NCBI RefSeq assembly: GCF_030285625.1
Contig: NZ_CP127294.1
Span: 2,490,001-2,554,000 of the forward strand
Reading direction: 5' to 3'
DNA: 64,000 bases
From: Amycolatopsis sp. 2-15
GTDB taxonomy: Bacteria; Actinomycetota; Actinomycetes; Mycobacteriales; Pseudonocardiaceae
In this document: positions 54,452 through 63,596 of the stretch, one piece after another
Layout: every line of letters starts with the position of its first letter
Numbering within the stretch: the first letter of the stretch is position 1
Position numbers and translations under genes: made by a program
Notes under the pieces: generated by a model
The model's database searches: none
Told to the model about the DNA's origin: nothing
The model's input: the letters and a program-made list of their open reading frames with translations, nothing else

Positions 54452-55483
54452 TCAGGAGGCGCTCGGCTGCGCCACGATCATCTGCGCGACGTCGATCTTG
54501 GCCGGGATCGACCCGAACTGCTGCAGCAGGTCCGGCACGCGCTGCAGACGACGGGCGTCCAGAGTGGACTGGAAGGTGAGCAGCGCGGTGAGCGAGGCGG
54601 TGGCCTCGTCGACCTTCGAAAACTGCACCATCAGCGGCTCGATCTTCGAGCGGTCCGCCGACTCCTTCGTGGCGCGCAGCATCGCGCGCTGGAACGCGGC
54701 CACGGTCTTCGGGCTCGCCGAAGTGAACTTGCCCAGCGCGCCGTAGCCCGCGGTCGGGAAGTCCTGGGTGGCACCGGTCGCGGTGTCGATGATCGGCACC
54801 GTGCCGTTGGTCTTCGCCGAGCCCGTGATGAACGGCTCGGTGAGGAAGCCCGCGTCCACGTCGCCGCGCTTCACGGCCGCGCCGATGCTCGGGAACGGCA
54901 GGGAAACCCACTGCACCTTGGAGAAGTCCACGCCGTTGTCGCGCATCACGGACTTGGTCAGGGTGTCGCAAATGGTGTTCTGCGCGGTGATGGCGATCTT
55001 CTTGCCCGCCAGGTCGCGCACGCTCTTCACCGAACCGTTGGGCATGGCCACGATCTCGGTGCTCTTCGGGCCGGCCGAGGAGGCGTCGGACACGAACTTG
55101 ATGTCCGCGTTGCCCTTGCTCTTCGCGATGAAGAACGGCGTGTAGCTCGCGTAGGCGATGTCGACCTCTCCGGACAGGAGCTTCGTCACGGACGCGTCAC
55201 CGCTGGCGGCGTCGACGGACTCGACCTCGAGGCCTTCGTCCTTGAAGTAGCCGTTCTGCACCGCGAGGTGGAACGGCGCGACGTCGATCGTCGGCATGAT
55301 CGAGACCTTGATCTTCGTCTTCTCGAGCCCCGACGCGCCGTTGGTGCTGCCCGAGTCGTCCGAACCTCCGAGCAGGCCGCAGCCACTCGCGGTCAGTGCG
55401 ACGCCGCTCGCCATGGCGAGGGAGAGGAAGCCACGGCGCCCGAGTCTTGCCTGGCTGCTCCCGGCTGTTTCAAACAAGGCCAC
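54452..55483 (-). CDS. ABC transporter substrate-binding lipoprotein (SsuA/NMT1 type)
   Basis: 343 residues. A twin-arginine-like start (RLGRRGFLSLAM) leads to a lipobox (VALTASGC, cysteine about 36). The NMT1/SsuA fold reads KIKVSIMPTIDVAPFHLAVQNGYFKDEGLEVESV, then LLSGEVDIAYASYTPFF. It is related to the orphan lipoprotein at 38845-39810. GTG 55483 directly abuts an AAGGA sequence; TTG 55477 would give better spacing. Sulfonate, taurine, nitrate or a pyrimidine precursor is possible; no substrate is certain. Confidence 0.9.
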   Translation of the reverse strand: MALFETAGSSQARLGRRGFLSLAMASGVALTASGCGLLGGSDDSGSTNGASGLEKTKIKVSIMPTIDVAPFHLAVQNGYFKDEGLEVESVDAASGDASVTKLLSGEVDIAYASYTPFFIAKSKGNADIKFVSDASSAGPKSTEIVAMPNGSVKSVRDLAGKKIAITAQNTICDTLTKSVMRDNGVDFSKVQWVSLPFPSIGAAVKRGDVDAGFLTEPFITGSAKTNGTVPIIDTATGATQDFPTAGYGALGKFTSASPKTVAAFQRAMLRATKESADRSKIEPLMVQFSKVDEATASLTALLTFQSTLDARRLQRVPDLLQQFGSIPAKIDVAQMIVAQPSAS

Positions 55484-55497
55484 TCCTTGGAGAATGA

Positions 55498-55516
55498 GGT
55501 CACGTGGGTGTTGACC
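55498..55516. promoter_or_regulatory. GGTCA-N9-TGACC inverted repeat
   Basis: GGTCA (55498-55502) and TGACC (55512-55516) frame a nine-base spacer, 15 bases upstream of the binding-protein start. This is a candidate operator of the transporter operon. Confidence 0.45.
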
Positions 55517-55739
55517 AGTGCTGGGTTTGGTGGGTGTGGCTCATTGTCCGGAGTCACGCGGCTACTGTAGAGAAGCGACGCATCCATCACAATGGGTGTT
55601 CATCAACGGTCCGACAGTGGCGTGAATCACTCGATCAGGGGATCGAGGTGGTCGATTTGAAGATCATCTGGCACGTCGGAGCCAACTACGAATCGGCTTG
55701 ATCCGCTACCTGGGTGTTCCGGATCGGCTGTCAAGAGGG

Positions 55740-55768
55740 TTACAAATCACCGAGTCGTTCGCTACCCT
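55740..55768 (+). promoter_or_regulatory. Candidate conservon promoter
   Basis: TTACAA (55740-55745), a 17-base spacer and TACCCT (55763-55768) form a good primary-sigma promoter about 280 bases upstream of the kinase gene. Confidence 0.4.
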
Positions 55769-56044
55769 CTGCTCCGGCAGTGTGAGGTGTGGACCACCGA
55801 TGTAGTGAGAGTCAGCCTCGCTGAGAGGCACTCTGCGCGGGCCGGCGCTCGTCGGCGGACTGGTGGCTTAGGCCTAATGGACCAGTGATCGACCAGTGCG
55901 GGGACCGAACGCCATGCAAGTACTGAACCGATTCCGCGTCCAGGGCGGCGCGAAACCGCACCTGGAAGTGGATCTTTTCGCCCGAAAGGGTGTAATGGCC
56001 CAGGCTGACCGGGCCGCTGAGGTGCCGGGCGGGCTGCCGGGAGC

Positions 56045-59000
56045 GTGCGGGTAGTGGTCGCGGGCACGGCAGGCTTCAACTCACAGGGTCCCTCGGGCCC
56101 GGACGAAGATGGTGGTGCGGCGGTGCCGAACGAAGACACCGCGGGGGTGGGAGGGGCCCCTGCGCGCGAAAGTGGGGTGAATCCCGCACGACGGGGTTCG
56201 GTCTTCGCGCTGAACAACTGGCGGCTTCGCTCGAAGCTCGCTCTCATCCTGATCATTCCGACGCTCACCGCGCTGGTGCTCGGTGCCCTGCGGGTGGCGG
56301 ACGACGCGCAGCAGGCCGTGCAGCTCGGCCACACCGCGGACCAGGTCGCGTTCGCGGGCAAGGTGACCACGGTCATCCACGACCTGCAGGGTGAGCGCAG
56401 CCTCGCCGTCGCGCGGATCTCCTCCGGCGACGCGCTGCGCCAGACCGGGCTCGACGCGCAGATCGCGAAGGTCGACCACGACGTCGAGGACCTGCGCAAC
56501 TCGCTGGTCAACCTGAATCCCGATGACCAGGCCACCGCTGATCGGTACGCCCGCGGAATCCAGCGCCTCGACGCGCTGCGCCCGCTCCGCGCGGCCGTCG
56601 GCTCGTCGTCCTACTCCGACGTCGCGGTGCTCGACACCTACTCCTCCATCCTCAACTCGCTCATCCAGCTGGGCCGCGAGGTGACCACCGCGGTCACCGA
56701 CCGGGACCTGCTGCGGCTGGGCAACAGCACGCAGGCCATCAGTGAGGCCAAGGAGTTCACGCTCCGCGGCGACACGGCCCTGCAGATCGCGGCCTTCCGC
56801 AACGGCTTCCCCGGCGACCTGCTCGACGAGACGCGCGCCGCCGAGGCCAGTGGCGACGCGTCGATCGCGGCGTTCCTCGCGAACGCCACCGACGACCAGG
56901 TGCAGCTGTACTCCGACACCGTCTCGGGCCCGGAGGTCGACGACCGGCGCCGCATCCAGACGCAGGCGTTCTCCTTCGCGCAGCAAGGCGAAGCGCTCAA
57001 CATCGACCCGACGCAGCTCGGGCAGGACAGCACCGTCGCCTCCGACAAGATGCGCGCGGTCGAGACGAACCTGCTCACGCAGTTGCGGACGCAAGCCGAC
57101 GACCTGGCCAGCTCGGCCGTGCGCTCGGCGTGGGTCGGCGGGGTGATCGTGCTCGCGGCGCTCATCGCGGCGCTGATCCTCATGCTCGTGATCGCCCGCC
57201 TGATGCTGCGGCCGCTGCGCGTGCTGCGGACCACGGCACTCGATGTGGCCTACACGAGGCTGCCGGAGACGGTTCAGTCCATTCTGGACGATCCGGACCC
57301 GGTCAACGCGTCCAAGAAGGCTGTCGACCCGGTGCCGGTCACCTCACGCGACGAGATCGGTGAAGTGGCGCGCTCGTTCGACGTGGTCCACGGCCAGGCC
57401 GTGAAGATGGCCGCGGAACAGGCCCTGCTGCGCGAGAACGTCAACGGCATCTTCGTGAACCTCTCGCGGCGGTCGCAGCGGCTGGTGGAACGCCAGCTCG
57501 GCGTGATCGACCGGCTCGAGGCCGACGAGCAGGACCCGGACCACTTGGCGAGCCTGTTCGAGCTCGACCACCTCGCCACCCGGTTGCGGCGCAACGGTGA
57601 GTCGCTGCTGGTGCTCTCGGCGCCGGCCTCGCGAAGTCCGTGCCCAAGCCGGTGCCGGCGGCCGACGTGATCGGCGCCGCGGTCTCGGAGATCGAGCAGT
57701 ACGCCCGCATCGAGGTCGGCATCGTCCCCGAGGTCGCCGTGCAGGGCCTCGCGATCCACGACCTCGTGCACGTGCTCGCCGAGCTGCTGGACAACGCGAC
57801 CTACTTCTCCGAGCCGGAGACGAAGGTCACAGTCCGCGCCGTCGTCACACGTAAGAAGGCCCTGGCGATCCAGATCACCGACCACGGTGTCGGCATGACG
57901 GAGGACCGCCTCGCCGAGGTCAACCAGCGCCTGGCCGACCCGCCGGACCTCGACGTCTCGGTGACGCGGCGAATGGGTCTGTACGTGGTCGCGCGCCTGG
58001 CCCAGCGCCACGGCATCGAGGTGCGGCTGCGCGAGAACGAGGACATCGAGGGCGGCGTGATCGCCCGCGTGGTGGTGCCGGCCGAGCTGCTCACGCAGCT
58101 GCGCGTCAACAACCCCGCGCCGCGGCAAACGCCGCCGCCGCTGAACCGCAACGAGGTCTCGCACCCGAGCCTGCCGCCGGTCAACCGGCAGCAGTTCGAC
58201 CAGTTCGACTCGCAGTTCGACTCGACGCCACCGCCTCCTTCGGCACCGCCCGCGGCTCCGCCCGCACCGGCCGTGCCGGCGCAGTCCAACGGTGGCCTCG
58301 TGCCGCTCGACCAGCCGATCAGCCTCGACGACCTCGTGGCCGGAAACCGCGCGGCCGGGCCGTTCCTGAGCCCGGAGGCGTCGCTGCCGGAAGCACCGGC
58401 GTGGCCGACGGCCGAAGATCTCGCCCCGCTCACCCAGCAGTCCAACGGGGATGGTGCGAGCCTGTCGGAGACCCAGTTCCCGCCGCTGGTGCTCCCGAAG
58501 CGCGAACCGAAATACGTCGCGCCGGAGGAGCCGCAGCGCCAGGATCCGGCCGTGGACGACGGTGCGTCGGCCCTCGAGGACGACGTGCCCACGCGGCGCC
58601 TGCCGATCTACCAGTCGGTGCTTTCGCGGTGGTTCAGCGAGGGCAGCGAGGACGGCGAACCCGGTGCGGCCGACGAGCACGGCGCTCCGGCCGCCGACGC
58701 GGCCCCGGCCGAGACGGCTCCGGCGGAACCGAAAGCCGCCGAGGCACTCGGGGCCCCGGCGACGAACGGGGCCCCGGCCGCCGCCGAGGAGCCGTCCGGG
58801 ATCGACAGCGCCTTTGACAGCCGTGAGGAGGAGCCGATCGAAGCGACGCCTCTCTACCCCGGTTCCGACGACGGCTGGAGCAGCGCGTCGGACGAGGGCT
58901 GGCAGGCCGCGCAGTCGTTGCTGGAGAAGAAGGCCGAGGAGATCACGCCGGCGGGCCTGCCCAAGCGGGTGCCCAACGCGTACCTCGTGCCGGGCTCGAT

Positions 59001-59250
59001 CGGCGGTGACTCGGCACCGGATGACCAGCACAATTCGTTCACCGACGCGACTTCCGGTCTGCCCGGAACGGGTGCTATCACCCGCTCGGCTGCCGCGGCC
59101 CGCAACAGGATGGCAAGCTTCCAGCGTGGGTACACCTCCGGACGGCACAGTTTGAAGGAACGGCCGGCCGACGAAGCCCGGCTCGACGACGAAGGCGTAC
59201 GCGTCACCGGGTCCGGGTATGTGAGCGACAGCAGTGAGGAGCGACAGTGA
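56045..59250 (+). pseudogene. NIT-domain histidine kinase CvnA, broken by a single-base frameshift
   Basis: Two overlapping frames (56045-57670 and 57640-59250) together make one NIT histidine kinase of about 1070 residues. The first has a membrane helix (LALILIIPTLTALVLGALRV), NIT domain, second helix (GVIVLAALIAALILMLVIARLML), HAMP and FELDHLATRLRRN. The second has the HATPase (ELLDNATYFS, DHGVGMTE, MGLYVVARLAQ) and a long Pro/Glu-rich tail. Where the paralogue at 40008 has CTCTCGGGCACC, this gene has CTCTCGGCGCC, so one G is missing near 57619. The GTG at 56045 is uncertain. A sequencing error is possible; if real, the sensor is split. Confidence 0.9.
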
Positions 59251-59723
59251 CACGGGCGGGTGCAGTGCAGCCGGGTGGCGGCTCGGCGCAGCCGAACGGC
59301 AGGGCCGGCGGCGGCGTGGCGGGCAGCTTCGCGTGGCTGATCACGGACTTCGTCCACCGGGTTCCGGGCGCGGCCCACGCGGTGGTCGTTTCGGCCGACG
59401 GGCTTCTGCTCGCGGCTTCGCGAGGGCTGCCGAAGGACCGGGCCGATCAGCTGGCGGCGGTCGCCTCCGGGCTGACCAGCCTGGCGCGCGGCGCGGCGAA
59501 GGTGTTCGAAGGCGGCCCGGTCGCGCAGACCGTGGTCGAGATGGCCAACGGTTTCCTCTTCCTGATGTCGGTCTCCGACGGCTCGTGCCTCGCGGTGCTG
59601 GGCGCGCCGGACAGCGACATCGGTCTCGTCGTGTACGAGATGACGTTGCTGGTCGAACGAGTCGGCCAGCAGCTGACGCCGGAAATGCGCGCGCAACTGC
59701 AGGGCGCTGCGATCCGCCGCTAG
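59247..59723 (+). CDS. Roadblock/LC7 domain protein (CvnB type)
   Basis: 158 residues, starting GTG 59247 and overlapping the kinase stop by four bases. The roadblock fold is complete: [55 protein letters not shown] and [51 protein letters not shown]. Family members regulate small GTPases. It is the second gene of the conservon, whose GTPase is at 60496. Confidence 0.95.
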   Translation: MTRAGAVQPGGGSAQPNGRAGGGVAGSFAWLITDFVHRVPGAAHAVVVSADGLLLAASRGLPKDRADQLAAVASGLTSLARGAAKVFEGGPVAQTVVEMANGFLFLMSVSDGSCLAVLGAPDSDIGLVVYEMTLLVERVGQQLTPEMRAQLQGAAIRR

Positions 59724-59750
59724 GCGGATCGGGAACTTCAGGAGCAGACC

Positions 59751-60515
59751 GTGGACGACGGGCGCTTGAGGGGCGATGGCCGGCTCGGTGACGATTTCAC
59801 CGGCGGTTGGGCCGAGGCCGGCGAAGGCCGGGAGGACTGGAAGTCCTTCCGGGACCGAGTGGACCGCGAGTGGCGCGCCCGGCGCGCCACGGGATCCGAC
59901 GCGGATCCGGTGCGGGAGCCGCCGAACTGGCTGACGGACTCCAACGCCGGGCAGCAACCGATCACCGGCGAGTACCGCGACCGCCTCCTTGGCGGTCCGG
60001 GTGCCGAGCTGTTCGGCGGCGCGAGCGGGCCGCTGTATGACTCCGCGGAGTTCGCGGCGTTCAGCGCGCAACGCGACGGCTCGCCGGGACCGTCGTCCAA
60101 CGAGCTCGCCGAAGCCCTGCCGATGCAGGCCGCGGGCGAGTACGTGGACGAACCGCCGGTGGCCGAGGTGGAGACGTCCGGGCTCGTGCGCCCGTACTTC
60201 CGCACGCGCGGCCGGACGAGGCCGACCTACGACCTCGCGATCGAGGCCCTGGTCTCGACCAGCGAGCAGGGGCGCGTGCTGGACCGCGTGCGCGTGCCCG
60301 AGCACCGGTCCATCTGCGATCTGTGCATCGACACCCGCTCGGTCGCGGAGGTGGCCGCGCTGCTGCGCCTGCCGCTGGGCGTCGTGCGGGTGCTCATTGG
60401 TGACGTGGCGGGTCTCGGACTGGTGCTGGTGCACACCACCAGCAGTACTTCCTCGGGCGACCGCCCCAGTATCGAGTTCATGGAAAGGGTGCTCAGTGGG
60501 CTTCGGAGAATTTGA
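59751..60515 (+). CDS. DUF742 protein (CvnC type)
   Basis: 254 residues from GTG 59751. The N-terminal half is disordered and acidic; the conserved C-terminal domain is LVRPYFRTRGRTRPTYDLAIEALVSTSEQGR, then RSICDLCIDTRSVAEVAALLRLPLGVVRVLIGDVAGLGLVLVH. It is the third conservon gene, and the last 20 bases overlap the GTPase start. Confidence 0.92.
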   Translation: MDDGRLRGDGRLGDDFTGGWAEAGEGREDWKSFRDRVDREWRARRATGSDADPVREPPNWLTDSNAGQQPITGEYRDRLLGGPGAELFGGASGPLYDSAEFAAFSAQRDGSPGPSSNELAEALPMQAAGEYVDEPPVAEVETSGLVRPYFRTRGRTRPTYDLAIEALVSTSEQGRVLDRVRVPEHRSICDLCIDTRSVAEVAALLRLPLGVVRVLIGDVAGLGLVLVHTTSSTSSGDRPSIEFMERVLSGLRRI

Positions 60516-61104
60516 CTCCGACGCGAACACACCGCAGGTGACGGGTCCGACCTCGTCGGCCAAGATCGTGGTCGCGGGTGGGTTCGGTTCGGGCAAGACG
60601 ACGCTGGTCGGGGCGATCTCGGAGATCGACCCGCTGACCACCGAGGCCATGATGACCGAGGCGAGTGTCGGCCACGACGACACTTCGGCCACGCCGAACA
60701 AGACGACCACCACGGTCGCCATGGACTTCGGCCGGATCTCGCTCGACTCGGACCTCGTGCTGTACGTGTTCGGCACGCCGGGCCAGCACCGGTTCTGGTT
60801 CATGTGGGACGACCTCGCCGTCGGTGCGATCGGGGCCGTGGTGCTGGTGGACACGCGGCGGCTCGCCGACGCGTTCCCGTCCATCGACTTCTTCGAGAAC
60901 CGGAAACTGCCGTACGTGGTCGCGATCAACTGCTTCGACCGGTTGCTGCACCACCAGATCGAAGACGTGCGGCACGCGCTGACGATCTCCCCGTCGGTGC
61001 CGATCATGGCCTGCGACGCGCGCGAGCGTGACTCGGCCAAGCAGGTGCTGATCTCGGTCGTACAGCACGCCATCGCTCACGACACGGCACTGAGGGCAGG
61101 CTAG
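60496..61104 (+). CDS. Small GTPase of the conservon (CvnD type)
   Basis: 202 residues from GTG 60496. It has a P-loop VAGGFGSGKTTLVGA (about 25-39), a switch block VGHDDTSATPNKTTTTVAMDFGRIS and a G3-like LYVFGTPGQHRFWFMWDDL. The usual NKxD is INCFDR here, as in the family. It is an MglA-like switch that would interact with the roadblock protein. Confidence 0.95.
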   Translation: MGFGEFDSDANTPQVTGPTSSAKIVVAGGFGSGKTTLVGAISEIDPLTTEAMMTEASVGHDDTSATPNKTTTTVAMDFGRISLDSDLVLYVFGTPGQHRFWFMWDDLAVGAIGAVVLVDTRRLADAFPSIDFFENRKLPYVVAINCFDRLLHHQIEDVRHALTISPSVPIMACDARERDSAKQVLISVVQHAIAHDTALRAG

Positions 61105-61498
61105 AAACCCGAGTACCCGGAGCGGGGTGCGGCCGTTGGAGTGAACTCCACGTGCTTCACCCGCTTCGGGGAGTGGTGCCTCCGACCGGAGTAGGGCGCC
61201 CCGCCCGCTCTTCGGTACGGTCGGGGCCGGCAAGGCCCGAACGGGCAGCCGAATGGCCGGTGACCTGCACAGACACCCCGCTGCGCACAGTTGCCGGCGC
61301 CACCACCGAGTGACCCACGGATGCGTGGTCCCGGAGGGGCTCGCGCGGTGTGCGTCCGGATGCGTACGCACAGTGCCCGGGTGCTCGCCCGACGCGGACT
61401 CGACAGTGTCGGGCGGGTGAATACGCTGGAACGGCGTCTTCACGCCCGCCCGGCGATCATGGCGGTGTTCGGCGGTGTTCGACCAGTTTGGAGGGACA
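61105..61498. other. Intergenic region between the conservon and the second roadblock gene
   Basis: A 394-base gap with no supported gene. TCGACA (61400-61405) and TACGCT (61422-61427), with a 16-base spacer, could be a promoter for the next pair. Confidence 0.4.
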
Positions 61499-61924
61499 GT
61501 GACCGTTTCCGGCCAGGAAGGCCAGGGCACGTTCAGCTGGCTGATCACGGATTTCGTGCGCCGGGTGCCCGGCGCCGCGCACGCCGTGCTGGTGTCGGCC
61601 GACGGTCTCCTGCTCGCGCCGTCGGAAGGTCTGCCGCAGGAGCGCGCCGAACAGCTCTCGGCCGTCGCGTCGGGCCTCGTGAGCCTCACTCAGGGCGCCG
61701 CACGCTGCTTCGAGGCCGGTGGTGTGAACCAGACGGTGGTCGAGATGGAGCTCGGGTACCTGTTCCTCATGTCGGTGTCCGACGGGTCGTCGCTGGCCGT
61801 GCTGGCCGCCCCCACGTGCGACATCGGCACGGTCGCGTACGAGATGACGCTGCTCGTGGAGCGCGTCGGCCAGCAGATCACGCCCGAACTGCGCGCCCAG
61901 CTCCAGGGCGGGGTGCGTGGTTAG
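61499..61924 (+). CDS. Second roadblock/LC7 domain protein
   Basis: 141 residues from GTG 61499, with GGAGGG at 61490-61495, four bases upstream. It is similar to the first roadblock protein: [56 protein letters not shown] and [54 protein letters not shown]. It is followed three bases on by a DUF742 gene, but no kinase or GTPase partner is found here. Confidence 0.92.
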   Translation: MTVSGQEGQGTFSWLITDFVRRVPGAAHAVLVSADGLLLAPSEGLPQERAEQLSAVASGLVSLTQGAARCFEAGGVNQTVVEMELGYLFLMSVSDGSSLAVLAAPTCDIGTVAYEMTLLVERVGQQITPELRAQLQGGVRG

Positions 61925-61927
61925 TAC

Positions 61928-63592
61928 ATGAGGATCTCCGGCTTCGGCGACCAGGACACGGGCGCCTGGGACGCGCTGCACAAGGGCACCGATCGGGAAG
62001 GCGTGGACTCGCCGAGCCATTTCGAGCTGAGCACGCTGAAGACGATGCTGCCGCACCGGCGGCCGGCTGCTTCCGCTGTGCCGCCGCCTGCTCCCGTTCG
62101 CCCGGTTGCTCCTGCTCCGGCCGCGCCTGCGTCTTCCGAGTACTACGACGACGACGGGTACGAGTGGGTCGAGGACGGGGGGTCGGGGTACTGGGAGGAG
62201 ACCGGGACTTCCTCGGGGTACTACGACGCCGAGTCGTACCTGACGCACGAGGATCGTCAGGTGCCGGAGGACTCGGCTTACTACCAGGCTCCGGAGCGGC
62301 GGCATCTGGCCGCGGTGGAGGAGCCTGCGCGTGCGGCGGGGTACGAGCAGGATGCTGCTTACGCGTCGGGGTACCAGCGGGTTCCGGAGTCCCACGGTTC
62401 CGGTTATGGCCATGAGCAGGCGCCGGTTTCTTCGGACGCGGCCTACGCTTCGGGCTACCAGCAGGCGCCTGCCGCTGACGCGTACCGCCACCAGGCACCG
62501 GCTTCCGATGCCGCTTACGCGTCGGGCTACCACCAGGCTCCCGCTTCGGATGCCTACGCTTTGGGCTACCGCCAGACTCCCGCTTCGGATGCCTACGCTT
62601 TGGGCTACCGCCAGGCTCCCGCTTCGGATGCCTACGCTTTGGGCTACCGCCAGACTCCCGCTTCGGATGCCTACGCGTCGGGGTACCAGCACGCTGAGCC
62701 GTACGCCTCCGGCCACCACCACCAGCTGCCGGCCGCCGATGCGGGTTATCCCGCGGACTACAACCGTTCTGCCGCACCGGAGTCGTACCCCGCCGAGAAC
62801 CACCGGGCCCCTGCCGGCGAGTACTCCTCGGGCTACTTCGAAGAGCCCGCCTACGAGCCTTCCGAGTCGACCGGCCGCCACGCCGTCGTCGCGCCTTCGC
62901 ACTCGGACCAGCGTGGGCGCCGCGCCGCCGTCGACACGGCCGACCGCGACCGGCCCTACCGCCCCACCCCGGCCGACGTCGGCTACCTCCCGCCGGCCGA
63001 CGCCCAGCACCGCCTTGCCGAACCCCCGGAGCGCACCACCGGCCGCCGCCGTGCTCCCGAACCCGTTGCGCCGCAGCAGGATTCGTACCCGGCTGGGCCG
63101 TATTCATCCGAGCCTGCCGGGTACCCGTCCCGGGCCGAGCCGTACGCGACTGAACCCGTTGCGGCACACCAGGATCAGTATCCGGCCGAGCCGTATTCAC
63201 CCGAGTCCGAGCAGGCCTGGTCCCGCGAAGACCGGGCCCCAGCGGCGAAACCGGCGAAATCCCGCGTCCGCCCCTACGCCCGCACTCGCGGCCGCACGCG
63301 CTCCGACCACAACCTCGCGCTGGAAGCCCTCGTCTCCACCAGCGACGACGGCCGCCGCTACCGGGGCGTGCGCTCGATCGAGCACCGCCGCATCTGCGAT
63401 CTCTGCCTGGACACCCGCTCGGTCGCCGAGATCGCCGCCCACCTCCACCTGCCGCTCGGCGTGGTGAAGATCCTGGTCGGCGACATGGCCGACATCGGCC
63501 TGGTTCTCATCCACCAGACCGAAATCGTCCTGGGCGACCGTTCCTCGCGCGACTTCATGGAGCGCGTCCTGCAGGGCCTGCGCAACCTCTGA
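61928..63592 (+). CDS. DUF742 protein with long Tyr/Ala/Pro repeat region
   Basis: 554 residues, more than twice the size of the other copy. The N-terminus (MRISGFGDQDTGAWDALHKG) is followed by about 400 low-complexity residues. They include four tandem 13-residue units of the type ASDAYALGYRQTP, encoded by an almost exact 39-bp repeat (62534-62689), and many degenerate ASGYQ(Q)AP copies. The conserved DUF742 domain is at the end: VRPYARTRGRTRSDHNLALEALVSTSDDGRR to RSVAEIAAHLHLPLGVVKILVGDMADIGLVLIHQ. The repeat region is predicted to be extended and tyrosine-rich, with no known role. Confidence 0.9.
   Translation: MRISGFGDQDTGAWDALHKGTDREGVDSPSHFELSTLKTMLPHRRPAASAVPPPAPVRPVAPAPAAPASSEYYDDDGYEWVEDGGSGYWEETGTSSGYYDAESYLTHEDRQVPEDSAYYQAPERRHLAAVEEPARAAGYEQDAAYASGYQRVPESHGSGYGHEQAPVSSDAAYASGYQQAPAADAYRHQAPASDAAYASGYHQAPASDAYALGYRQTPASDAYALGYRQAPASDAYALGYRQTPASDAYASGYQHAEPYASGHHHQLPAADAGYPADYNRSAAPESYPAENHRAPAGEYSSGYFEEPAYEPSESTGRHAVVAPSHSDQRGRRAAVDTADRDRPYRPTPADVGYLPPADAQHRLAEPPERTTGRRRAPEPVAPQQDSYPAGPYSSEPAGYPSRAEPYATEPVAAHQDQYPAEPYSPESEQAWSREDRAPAAKPAKSRVRPYARTRGRTRSDHNLALEALVSTSDDGRRYRGVRSIEHRRICDLCLDTRSVAEIAAHLHLPLGVVKILVGDMADIGLVLIHQTEIVLGDRSSRDFMERVLQGLRNL
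62534..62689 (+). repeat. 39-bp coding tandem repeat, four units
   Basis: Unit starts at 62534, 62573, 62612 and 62651. The first three copies are almost identical (they differ at an A/G site); the fourth begins to diverge after its first two thirds. The repeat keeps the reading frame (13 codons). Confidence 0.9.
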
Positions 63593-63596
63593 GCCG

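Larger units (their letters stand above)
55484..56044. other. Intergenic region before the conservon
   Basis: A 560-base gap. Apart from the inverted repeat and promoter listed separately it has a possible 46-codon leader frame (ATG 55914 to TAG 56054, after GGGGA) that overlaps the kinase start by ten bases. Nothing else is seen. Confidence 0.5.
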
